From contig CAILMU010000037.1 of the NCBI GenBank assembly GCA_903835325.1, positions 1 through 6,714 on the forward strand: DNA of 6,714 bases. The letters are read 5' to 3'. Each line of letters starts with the position of its first letter. Position 1 is the first letter of the stretch. The notes under the pieces are model-generated. The model was not told the DNA's origin. It ran no database searches and saw only the letters and a list, made by a program, of their open reading frames with translations. Source of the DNA: an uncultured Microcaldota archaeon (GTDB taxonomy: Archaea > Micrarchaeota > Micrarchaeia > Anstonellales > Bilamarchaeaceae). Of this stretch, positions 1 through 4,774 are shown piece after piece. The position numbers and the translations under genes were made by a program.

Positions 1-380
1 CCGCGCGGTTTGTGCGTGAAGCGCGCCTCGCTCTGAACAGAAAATTCCGCAAGGGAAATCTCCTGCAGTTTGCGGACGAAATTCCCCTCGACATCGTTGA
101 TATCCACCCTGTGCTTGCCTCTGACAAGGTTGAGCCTGTACTGGATGATATCCTCCTGGGTCTTGCCCATCGGTATCCATGATTCAGGAGTGTCCAGTAT
201 CTCCGTGTGGCCTTCGAACGGGGCCATCATCGGGCCCACCTGGACCTTGGGGTAATCGGCCTGGCCGATGAAGACCGAGGGCGGGCTGGTCCCGTCCATC
301 TTTTCGCCGATATCGACAGTCCGCCACTTCATTGTGCCGGATGTGATTCTCTTCAGGTACGCTCCTTTGCCTATTCCCAT
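1..380 (-). CDS. nreA: DNA repair protein NreA (Nre family), N-terminal part; runs off left edge
   Basis: Translation of the minus strand from the ATG at 380-378 gives 126 codons without a stop, continuing past the window edge. Diagnostic Nre blocks are visible: SPPSVFIG near residue 32, then DYPKVQVGPM, a DTPESW motif, IIQYRLNLVRGKHRVDI, and finally VQSEARFTHKP near the edge. The Nre family (formerly DUF650/DUF651) is archaeal and acts in DNA repair; characterised NreA carries a C-terminal PCNA-interacting peptide, which would lie outside the window. The start at 380 is chosen because TTTTATAC (413-406) ends 26 nt upstream, fitting a leaderless message. The usual N-terminal cysteine-rich zinc motif is absent from this form. 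The frame stays open upstream to an ATG at 533, which would add 51 residues including two cysteines, so the start is not certain. Family assignment is strong; NreA rather than NreB is inferred. Confidence 0.88.
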   Translation of the reverse strand, partial: MGIGKGAYLKRITSGTMKWRTVDIGEKMDGTSPPSVFIGQADYPKVQVGPMMAPFEGHTEILDTPESWIPMGKTQEDIIQYRLNLVRGKHRVDINDVEGNFVRKLQEISLAEFSVQSEARFTHKPR

Positions 381-405
381 ATTGAGGAGGTTATGCGCGC
401 TCTTC

Positions 406-413
406 GTATAAAA
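406..413 (-). promoter_or_regulatory. TATA box (box A) of the Nre gene
   Basis: TTTTATAC on the minus strand ends 26 nt before the ATG at 380. This fits an archaeal TATA box with transcription starting at or next to the start codon. Confidence 0.6.
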
Positions 414-491
414 TGGTTTTCGAGGGGGGATTTCCGCATCTCCAGCCCAACAAAATGGAAAAAAATTTAAAGGGCATCCGTTTTCGATAAG

Positions 492-499
492 TTTAAAAG
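492..499 (+). promoter_or_regulatory. TATA box for the membrane protein gene at 523
   Basis: TTTAAAAG ends 24 nt before the ATG at 523. The spacing predicts transcription starting on the A of that ATG, so it favours 523 over the in-frame GTG at 499, which overlaps the box itself. Confidence 0.55.
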
Positions 500-522
500 T
501 GGGAATAGGTATAATATTATAT

Positions 523-1302
523 ATGACATCCATTTCTCCCAGGGCGACTCCCGTATCGCAATCCATACGGCGCGCCTCTGTCCTTCCGAGAACCCTTGCC
601 TTCAGCAGAATCGATGATCCGGCATTCGCCATGTCTGTCGATATCGATTCTGCTCAGAAAAAATCCCAATATACCCCCCGCCGCAAACTCGGCGCATTCT
701 GCCGGGGCCTCATAATATTCGAACCCATGGTGGAAGTGGCGCGCTGCAGCCTCAAGCACGAACTTTCGGAATCCGAGCGCACGTTCTACATCAACCGGCT
801 CATAAAGAAAGGCCGGGCCTTGGATATGCACGGGATAGTGACCGAGAGGTATGTTTCGGGTGCAATGCCTGCCCGGAAGGGCAAATCCTCTCTCGACGAA
901 GCCACCCAGCTGAAGATCGCAAAGAAATTCAATTCCTCGTTCCCGGCAGACCTCCACGAATTCGCAACCACCATACTGAAATTCCTTCCCCTGGCGGTAA
1001 GTGGCGTCGCGCTTGGGATGATGACATTCGGCGGGAACATCGCAAATGCGTTCCAGTCTGTTTTCGAGGACGGCCCCCCCATCAGCGCCGTGTTCACCGT
1101 GACTTTCCTCATCGGCGCCCTCGCGGTTTACGAAGCCGTGGAGACCCGGAAGAAGCTGGCGGGCAAAGCCCAGGAGATGTTGGAGTCCGGCAATATGACC
1201 TGCAAGGAGGCGCGCATGCTCATCCTCGATACCGTGAAACGCTTCGGAAACCTTGGCGAGATGGCCGGATACCTGCAATGCGAGGTGGATGAGCGGCGAT
1301 GA
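523..1302 (+). CDS. Two-helix membrane protein, unknown function
   Basis: This encodes 259 residues from the ATG at 523. Residues 1-60 are basic and look disordered, rich in Arg, Ser and Pro. A soluble helical stretch follows at about 65-145 (FEPMVEVARCSLKHELSESE is near its start). Two hydrophobic segments lie at about 151-171 and 186-205, separated by a short acidic loop (FEDGPP), so this looks like a helical hairpin. A charged helical tail with KEARMLILDTVKRFG runs to the end. The hydrophobic pair and the promoter spacing support this strand over a long antisense frame at 517-1278, whose product is rich in His, Gly and Cys with no membrane segment. No family was recognised. An internal start at Met37 (base 631) would drop the disordered leader. 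Coding status is likely; function is unknown. Confidence 0.72.
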   Translation: MTSISPRATPVSQSIRRASVLPRTLAFSRIDDPAFAMSVDIDSAQKKSQYTPRRKLGAFCRGLIIFEPMVEVARCSLKHELSESERTFYINRLIKKGRALDMHGIVTERYVSGAMPARKGKSSLDEATQLKIAKKFNSSFPADLHEFATTILKFLPLAVSGVALGMMTFGGNIANAFQSVFEDGPPISAVFTVTFLIGALAVYEAVETRKKLAGKAQEMLESGNMTCKEARMLILDTVKRFGNLGEMAGYLQCEVDERR

Positions 1303-1306
1303 AGGC

Positions 1307-1356
1307 GGGAAGACGCTCGCGGCGCTTTTCCCCTGTCCACATACCCCTTGTTTTTT
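1307..1356 (+). terminator. Hairpin plus downstream T-tract after the membrane protein gene
   Basis: Directly after the stop codon, GGGAAGACGC (1307-1316) can pair with GCG plus TTTTCCC (1322-1332), leaving one bulged C and a 5-nt loop. A run of six T follows at 1351-1356. Archaeal termination mainly needs the T-run, so the hairpin may have another role, such as 3'-end protection. Confidence 0.4.
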
Positions 1357-1392
1357 ATTGATTTGCGTCCAATCTCATTTCCGCTAATTCGA

Positions 1393-1400
1393 TTTTATGT
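1393..1400 (+). promoter_or_regulatory. Possible TATA box for tRNA-Gly
   Basis: TTTTATGT is the best A/T-rich hexamer-like element before the tRNA. Its spacing would put the transcription start near 1424 and give a 5' leader of about 30 nt, to be removed by RNase P. No better-placed box is visible. Confidence 0.35.
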
Positions 1401-1404
1401 GTTC

Positions 1405-1439
1405 GCGATACATCGAACGGCGATCCGTTCGCTTATCGC
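1405..1439 (+). repeat. Long dyad upstream of tRNA-Gly
   Basis: CGAACGG (1414-1420) and CCGTTCG (1425-1431) are perfect inverted repeats around a CGAT loop. An outer GCGATA (1405-1410) and TATCGC (1434-1439) extend the stem after a small asymmetric bulge, for 13 pairs in total. It may be an RNA hairpin or a protein-binding dyad in the DNA. Confidence 0.6.
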
Positions 1440-1459
1440 AATTAGCAAGCAAATTGCGA
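1436..1459 (+). repeat. Perfect 8-bp inverted repeat ending inside the tRNA 5' end
   Basis: TCGCAATT (1436-1443) and AATTGCGA (1452-1459) are exact reverse complements around an 8-nt loop. The last four bases, GCGA, are the first four of the tRNA acceptor stem. The first four bases are shared with the upstream dyad, so the two hairpins and the tRNA fold exclude one another. Confidence 0.6.
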
Positions 1460-1527
1460 CCGTAGTCTACCGGTTATGATTCGAGATTGCCAATCTCGCG
1501 GACCGGGTTCGATTCCCGGCGGTCGCA
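1456..1527 (+). tRNA. trnG: tRNA-Gly (anticodon GCC)
   Basis: The 72-nt gene folds into a full cloverleaf. The acceptor stem GCGACCG/CGGTCGC has seven pairs with A as discriminator base. A D arm holds GG in its loop. The anticodon stem CGAGA/TCTCG encloses the loop TTGCCAA, giving anticodon GCC. The T arm is CCGGG/CCCGG with loop TTCGATT. The variable loop is 4 nt. There is no intron and no encoded CCA, as is common in archaea. The D stem has one U-U opposition and one G-U pair, both tolerable. It reads GGC and GGU glycine codons. Confidence 0.96.
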
Positions 1528-1532
1528 TCTAA

Positions 1533-1537
1533 TTTTT
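1533..1537 (+). terminator. T-tract terminator after tRNA-Gly
   Basis: A run of five T begins 6 nt after the tRNA 3' end. Short T-runs are the usual termination signal for archaeal RNA polymerase. Confidence 0.55.
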
Positions 1538-1570
1538 ACAAAGAAACTTCAGCAAATGATCCGAATCATC

Positions 1571-1924
1571 TCAAGATTCTGAGCCCAAGCGTGTCAACTC
1601 GACAATTTTTTCATGCACTTTCTTATAGAACTCAGGTTTTACCTTGCCGATCCTTTTCAATAATAGTTTTTCCTCATATCTGGTAACCGTATCGAAGCGT
1701 ACGATGCTTTCGTCCTCAAGTGCGCCGCTTACGAAATCAGCCCTGGAAAGGCCTATCGCGTATGGATGCTCTTTCCTGGTGGTGATGTGGACTGCCAGGA
1801 AATCCGGCGTATTCCGGTTGTATGGATTATTTGAAATGACGATTACCGGGCGTACTTTTGTTGCAGAGTAATCTGAAAACGGGGCTTGGATCAGCCAGAC
1901 GTCCCTCTGCTCCTTTTTGATCAT
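1571..1924 (-). CDS. mazF: PemK/MazF-family toxin (endoribonuclease)
   Basis: The product has 117 residues, the usual length for the family. The N-terminus has RDVWLIQAPF followed by KVRPVIVISNNPYN, the conserved PemK/MazF beta-barrel signature. From memory of Bacillus subtilis MazF, its active-site Arg25 and Thr48 line up with Arg25 and Thr48 here without gaps. The later SIVRFDTVTRYEEKLLLKRIG segment matches the family's second conserved block. MazF-type toxins cut single-stranded RNA at short sequences and stop translation until the antitoxin binds. The gene overlaps the upstream antitoxin by 4 nt (ATGA), and GAGGGG at 1935-1930 gives an internal ribosome binding site. It sits convergent to tRNA-Gly, a common neighbourhood for mobile cargo. 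The catalytic residues look intact, so an active toxin is likely. Confidence 0.92.
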   Translation of the reverse strand: MIKKEQRDVWLIQAPFSDYSATKVRPVIVISNNPYNRNTPDFLAVHITTRKEHPYAIGLSRADFVSGALEDESIVRFDTVTRYEEKLLLKRIGKVKPEFYKKVHEKIVELTRLGSES

Positions 1925-2181
1925 TTCTTCCCCTCTTTCAGATATTTCAACCAGGTCTTATCTTCATTTTTATCTTCCCATATGTCCCGGTTCGCATGGG
2001 CAGTGAGTTCTAAGGGGGCTTCTGATTCTTGTCTTAGGTGATGGTGCCTGTAATCCAGGATTGTGAGGCGGATTGCCTCGGTTTTTGTGCTTGCCCGGCC
2101 CCGCCTGATTATCTCATCTATCGTCTCTTCCACTTCGCCGTGGAATTTAGCGTGGATATCCAATGTATCACCTGTGGTCAT
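1921..2181 (-). CDS. Ribbon-helix-helix antitoxin paired with the MazF-like toxin
   Basis: The product has 86 residues. Residues 6-13 (TLDIHAKF) form the expected DNA-contacting beta strand. Residues 15-27 form the first helix, and RGRASTKTEAIR (27-38) is the classic turn and second helix of RHH/CopG-type regulators. Residues about 45-86 are polar with two tryptophans (DIWEDKNEDKTWLKYL), fitting a flexible tail that folds on the toxin. It should neutralise the toxin and repress the shared promoter. It is the first gene of the pair, the usual order for antitoxins. No Shine-Dalgarno precedes the ATG; a TATA-like element at 2218-2211 suggests a very short leader. Family identity rests on the RHH pattern and on the toxin neighbour. 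Confidence 0.88.
   Translation of the reverse strand: MTTGDTLDIHAKFHGEVEETIDEIIRRGRASTKTEAIRLTILDYRHHHLRQESEAPLELTAHANRDIWEDKNEDKTWLKYLKEGKK
1930..1935 (-). promoter_or_regulatory. Ribosome binding site of the toxin gene
   Basis: GAGGGG on the minus strand lies 5 nt before the toxin ATG, inside the antitoxin reading frame. Shine-Dalgarno use for an internal operon gene contrasts with the leaderless first gene. Confidence 0.55.
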
Positions 2182-2203
2182 TCTATGGATATAAGAATTA
2201 ATA

Positions 2204-2218
2204 AAGCATTGCTTATAC
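2204..2218 (-). promoter_or_regulatory. Toxin-antitoxin promoter with overlapping candidate operator
   Basis: On the minus strand, GTATAAGC (2218-2211) is a plausible TATA box ending 30 nt before the antitoxin ATG. The perfect odd palindrome AAGCATTGCTT (2204-2214) overlaps its downstream half, where a bound RHH antitoxin would block TBP or polymerase. TTTATTAA just downstream is a competing TATA candidate. Confidence 0.45.
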
Positions 2219-2333
2219 GGCCCCTCTTCTTTGGCGTATATCGAATTTATCCGAATTTCAATAAATCTTATTTTTCGGCTCCAACCTCAATATTTCGAAT
2301 CGCTCAATAACCTCTCCAATAATACTATTCCTC

Positions 2334-2597
2334 ATGCTCGCGATACTTAAGAACGCAAAACGTTCGATCCTGGTCTTTTTGGCATTCTTCATTCTTGTAA
2401 GCTTATTCAGGTATTTCACCCACGGATACGAGAATCCAGCGGTTTACAGCCCTGGCATGCCGACGTTATTGAAATATTCCCCGATGGGAAGTCCCGACCC
2501 GGCCCAAATCCTTTTCGGAGCGGTCTATGACGCGCCCCTCGCGTTCATTTTCTGCGCTATTGCCCTGCAGATTTATGACTGGGCGCAGAAGAAATGA
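2334..2597 (+). CDS. Small two-helix membrane protein, unknown function
   Basis: The product has 87 residues. A short basic start (KNAKR) leads into a hydrophobic segment at about residues 12-28 (ILVFLAFFILVSLF). A Pro/Gly/Tyr-rich loop of about 28 residues follows, with YSPGMP and YSPMGSPDP. A second hydrophobic segment lies at about 60-80, and the protein ends in YDWAQKK. Positive-inside logic would put both termini in the cytoplasm. The promoter is weak: only CAATAA-like sequence sits at the expected distance and no Shine-Dalgarno is seen. It ends 47 nt before the regulator gene, which has its own strong TATA box, so the two are probably separate units. No family was recognised. Confidence 0.65.
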   Translation: MLAILKNAKRSILVFLAFFILVSLFRYFTHGYENPAVYSPGMPTLLKYSPMGSPDPAQILFGAVYDAPLAFIFCAIALQIYDWAQKK

Positions 2598-2613
2598 ATC
2601 ACCCTTGCCACCA

Positions 2614-2621
2614 TTTATAAT
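2614..2621 (+). promoter_or_regulatory. TATA box of the HTH_10 regulator gene
   Basis: TTTATAAT ends 24 nt before the ATG at 2645, so transcription should start at the start codon. This is one of the two best archaeal TATA matches in the window. Confidence 0.7.
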
Positions 2622-2635
2622 CGAATCATCATTAT

Positions 2636-2653
2636 ACCTCACATATGTGGGTA
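2636..2653 (+). promoter_or_regulatory. Candidate operator over the regulator's start codon (site 1)
   Basis: ACCTCACATATGTGGGTA contains the perfect palindrome CACATATGTG centred on the ATG. It matches the site at 3360-3377 at 16 of 18 positions without gaps. Its position over the inferred transcription start would make a bound protein a repressor. Confidence 0.5.
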
Positions 2654-3307
2654 GCACGACTGAGCATCCTCCATGACTGCATCATCGCTAACAAATGCCG
2701 CGAATTCAAGGTCGCGACCATCTCGCAGGCCTTCAATGTCTTCTCTGAGAAAGGAACGACCTATTCTCCCGAGATGCACACGCTCTGGGCTTCCCCGGAG
2801 AACATCGACCGCTTCGTGGATGCCCTGAAGAAAGACAAGCGCGTGCGGAACCTGGAGCGCGAAGGCAACAGCGTCTTCCTGATAGAGGTCAGCAGGAAGG
2901 AGATCCCGGTCAGCATATCCTCGCGCCTCGCTCCGCGCCTGATATTCACCAAACCCATAAGCATAGGGACAGATGGCGTGGAGCATTGGGAATTCGCCAC
3001 ATGGGACAAATCCATAATCACGGATTTCATATCCGATGTGAAGAAAATCGCGGATTCGGTCAAGGTAGAAAGAATCAAGCAGACGAAACTGAGCGACATC
3101 TATTTCTCCCGTTTCCTGCCTAGACTCACTCCTCAGCAGAGGCAGGCGATAACGCTGGCTTTCGAATTCGGATACTATTCATGGCCCAAAGGGACAGATT
3201 TCAAACAGCTCTCCAAGGCGATGGGCGTCTCGGTCCCGACCTTCCGCGAGCACCTGAAAAAAGCAGAGCAGAAACTGATGCCCGACCTGATACGGCAGCT
3301 GAAATGA
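2645..3307 (+). CDS. HTH_10 (bacterio-opsin activator type) transcription regulator
   Basis: The product has 220 residues. The C-terminal domain at about 161-212 is a clear HTH_10 (Bat) helix-turn-helix: LTPQQRQAITLAFEFGYYSW, then PKGTDFKQLSKAMGVSVPTF, then REHLKKAEQKL. The GYY followed by W-P and the GVSVPTFREHL recognition helix are family hallmarks. Residues 1-100 form an N-terminal domain of mixed strands and helices that opens with MWVARLSILHDC and holds three cysteines or histidine neighbours (H10, C12, C18), possibly for ligand or metal sensing; that is inference. Family members are archaeal transcription regulators, often activators that bind just upstream of the TATA box. The message looks leaderless. 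A palindromic site covers the start codon and a near copy lies after the gene, suggesting self-regulation and control of the next gene. Confidence 0.88.
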   Translation: MWVARLSILHDCIIANKCREFKVATISQAFNVFSEKGTTYSPEMHTLWASPENIDRFVDALKKDKRVRNLEREGNSVFLIEVSRKEIPVSISSRLAPRLIFTKPISIGTDGVEHWEFATWDKSIITDFISDVKKIADSVKVERIKQTKLSDIYFSRFLPRLTPQQRQAITLAFEFGYYSWPKGTDFKQLSKAMGVSVPTFREHLKKAEQKLMPDLIRQLK

Positions 3308-3331
3308 ACCTTGCCAATCGGCCTACCGAAT

Positions 3332-3348
3332 GTCTCGGCAACCGAGAC
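3332..3348 (+). terminator. Perfect hairpin 3' of the regulator gene
   Basis: GTCTCGG and CCGAGAC pair exactly around a CAA loop, 24 nt after the regulator stop codon. There is no T-run after it, so it is a possible 3'-end stabilising hairpin rather than a proven terminator. CGAAT repeats flank it on both sides. Confidence 0.45.
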
Positions 3349-3359
3349 GAATCGATGAA

Positions 3360-3377
3360 ACCTCACATGTGAGGGTA
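3360..3377 (+). promoter_or_regulatory. Candidate activator site upstream of the 3444 gene (site 2)
   Basis: ACCTCACATGTGAGGGTA contains a perfect 14-bp palindrome, CCTCACATGTGAGG (3361-3374). It ends 5 bp before the TATA-like element at 3383 and matches the site over the regulator's start codon at 16 of 18 positions. Just upstream of TATA is the usual place for an archaeal activator. Confidence 0.55.
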
Positions 3378-3382
3378 AATCC

Positions 3383-3390
3383 TATTTAAT
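3383..3390 (+). promoter_or_regulatory. TATA box of the 3444 gene
   Basis: TATTTAAT would place the transcription start near 3414, giving a leader of about 30 nt that includes the Shine-Dalgarno. Confidence 0.55.
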
Positions 3391-3429
3391 ATCAAATCCA
3401 GATTCCTCCATAGAAAAAAACAATAATTC

Positions 3430-3435
3430 GGAGGG
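3430..3435 (+). promoter_or_regulatory. Shine-Dalgarno of the 3444 gene
   Basis: GGAGGG lies 8 nt before the ATG at 3444. It fixes the start and is the only strong ribosome binding site seen at a first gene in this window. Confidence 0.7.
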
Positions 3436-3443
3436 ATATCGGT

Positions 3444-3953
3444 ATGAAGCAAAAGAGATCGGGGGGAAGCGAACGCACCGCTCCTGAGCGGGATTTGGAG
3501 ACCTGCAAAAGGGAGATCGGGACTTGGTATTCCCGCTATGAGAAGGAATCGGCCTGGCTGACATCGGCCACAGCCCGGGTAAATGATTTTTTCCAGCGCC
3601 AATCTATTATCGACCAGGAATACAAGGCGCTGAAGGATTTTTTCCGGACATGGATGGAAGAAAAAGAGACGATAACCCTTCATATCCAAAAAGAGGCGGG
3701 CCATGGCACGCTGTTTTTCGCGACGCTGGAAAAATTCGTGGGATTCGCAGAATCATCAGCGAAATCGCAGAGCCCTGCCGTCCGGGAGGGCATCGCTGTC
3801 GCAAAGCGCCTAATAACATCATGGGACGGGATGGATATGGAGGCCGAGAAGGAGGAAGCAGCATCGGGCGCAGCAGCCGCTATCAGCCCGGAGGATTCCG
3901 CGAAAATCCTGAAGATGCTCGAGGAGATGGGTTGCCCGGAGGCGGTCTTGTGA
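3444..3953 (+). CDS. Helical soluble protein, unknown function
   Basis: The product has 169 residues, with no signal peptide or membrane segment. It is predicted mostly helical and highly charged. Residues 15-85 carry aromatic-rich helices (WYSRYEKES, VNDFFQRQ, LKDFFRTWMEEKE). Residues 88-125 form a less charged helical part (GTLFFATLEKFVGFAESS). An acidic Ala-rich linker follows at about 131-147, and then a terminal helix with SPEDSAKILKMLEEMGC. A short linker plus terminal helix often serves as an interaction tail, but nothing here proves that. The gene follows the HTH_10 regulator on the same strand with its own promoter, and the palindrome next to its TATA box suggests control by that regulator. 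No family was recognised. The strong Shine-Dalgarno supports the start and coding status. Confidence 0.75.
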   Translation: MKQKRSGGSERTAPERDLETCKREIGTWYSRYEKESAWLTSATARVNDFFQRQSIIDQEYKALKDFFRTWMEEKETITLHIQKEAGHGTLFFATLEKFVGFAESSAKSQSPAVREGIAVAKRLITSWDGMDMEAEKEEAASGAAAAISPEDSAKILKMLEEMGCPEAVL

Positions 3954-4027
3954 AGCGAAACATTTTTCCAATCTCTTCGTCATCCGGGGCAGGCCCATGC
4001 GTTGCCAGAGGGTCATTCGCCCATTTA

Positions 4028-4642
4028 TCACGCAAACCTTAGCATCCTCTTCAGCGCTTCTATCGTCTCCGTGATCGTCTTGAAGACCCCAAGCGGTTCC
4101 CTGGCTCTCTCGTTCACCGCAACCGGAAGGTCCTTCTCGAGCAAGGCGTCGCAGGCTTCGACGACAATCCCCCTGTCCAATGAGCTCGGCCTCACTGTAT
4201 ATGCATGATCAGTTTCCCTATCCAAGAGCCTGAGCTTCCCGAACCTCAACATGTCGCCAAGGTCTATGGTCAGCACTCCTTCGAGGTTCCTCCTGCTGTT
4301 GATTGCATGGATGACTGCGAGCGTCCCCTCGCATACGAACGGTTCCGTCCTGGGAAATACCCTGCCGGCCTTCAGCACGCGATACTCCCCGTCCAGGAAA
4401 AGCGAATCCGCCACGAAATCAAGCCTGCGCAGATGCGGATTCGAGGAAAGGAGGGTCGCATGCCCATCTTCCCACCCATCCGATTTCCTATCGAAACGCC
4501 CGTATCTAGCGTCATTATGGTTCGTCAGCCCGAACTCCTCGAGAAGGCCCCGTTTTGGGGTGCGCCTGTGGAATGCCCGAATCTGCTCGAGGTGAGCGAC
4601 GGTCTGGGCGTCGCGGAAGAGGATTTTATCTATGAATGCCAT
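4028..4642 (-). CDS. Conserved-looking 204-residue protein, unknown function
   Basis: The product has 204 residues and is basic at the N-terminus (RAFHRRTPKRG at about 22-32). There is no signal peptide or membrane segment. The middle part, about 72-135, alternates short strands: RLDFVADSLFLDGEYRVLKA, then FVCEGTLAVIHAI, then GVLTIDLGDM. This fits an alpha/beta fold with a beta-rich core. The C-terminal third is helical (IVVEACDALLEKDLPVAV, TITETIEALKRML). An Arg/His-rich N-terminus suggests nucleic acid contact, but this is only a hint. The start at 4642 fits a TATA box 28 nt upstream. A 176-residue plus-strand frame at 4205-4735 overlaps but looks like an antisense shadow, rich in Pro and Glu with an implausible hydrophobic end. 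The gene is convergent with the 3444 gene across a 74-nt gap. No family was recognised. Confidence 0.68.
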   Translation of the reverse strand: MAFIDKILFRDAQTVAHLEQIRAFHRRTPKRGLLEEFGLTNHNDARYGRFDRKSDGWEDGHATLLSSNPHLRRLDFVADSLFLDGEYRVLKAGRVFPRTEPFVCEGTLAVIHAINSRRNLEGVLTIDLGDMLRFGKLRLLDRETDHAYTVRPSSLDRGIVVEACDALLEKDLPVAVNERAREPLGVFKTITETIEALKRMLRFA

Positions 4643-4669
4643 GCCGAACGATATTATTATGTGTCAAAA

Positions 4670-4677
4670 TATATAAG
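4670..4677 (-). promoter_or_regulatory. TATA box of the 4642 gene
   Basis: CTTATATA on the minus strand, followed by TTTT, ends 28 nt before the ATG at 4642. This fits a leader of only a few bases. Confidence 0.6.
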
Positions 4678-4729
4678 ATTGTTGCTATTGTCCATGTTTT
4701 CGTCATCCGCCGTGTTGGCATCCGATAGT

Positions 4730-4737
4730 CTTTAAAC
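4730..4737 (+). promoter_or_regulatory. TATA box of the SerK-like gene
   Basis: CTTTAAAC ends 38 nt before the ATG at 4775, which would give a leader of about 14 nt. GTGAT at 4767-4771 partly matches the archaeal Shine-Dalgarno GGTGAT but lies only 3 nt from the ATG. Confidence 0.45.
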
Positions 4738-4774
4738 CCGTATCCTGGCATATTCGCCCATCATACGTGATTCA

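Noticed and set aside
207..470. Plus-strand open frames at the left edge
   Set aside because: They are antisense shadows of the Nre gene, whose conserved family blocks are read from the minus strand.
517..1278. 253-residue open frame on the minus strand opposite the membrane protein gene
   Set aside because: Its product is rich in His, Gly, Arg and Cys without recognisable structure. The plus-strand frame has two membrane helices and a well-spaced TATA box.
1456..1560. Integration attachment site at the tRNA-Gly 3' end
   Set aside because: No second copy of the tRNA 3' sequence was seen elsewhere in the window and no integrase gene is present.
1556..1579. Short inverted repeats ATGAT/ATCAT and GAATC/GATTC near the toxin stop codon
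   Set aside because: Five-base stems in A/T-rich sequence, overlapping each other; too weak to call.
4205..4735. 176-residue open frame on the plus strand
   Set aside because: It is antisense to the 4642 minus-strand gene, is rich in Pro and Glu, has no promoter at the right distance and runs through the opposing TATA box.
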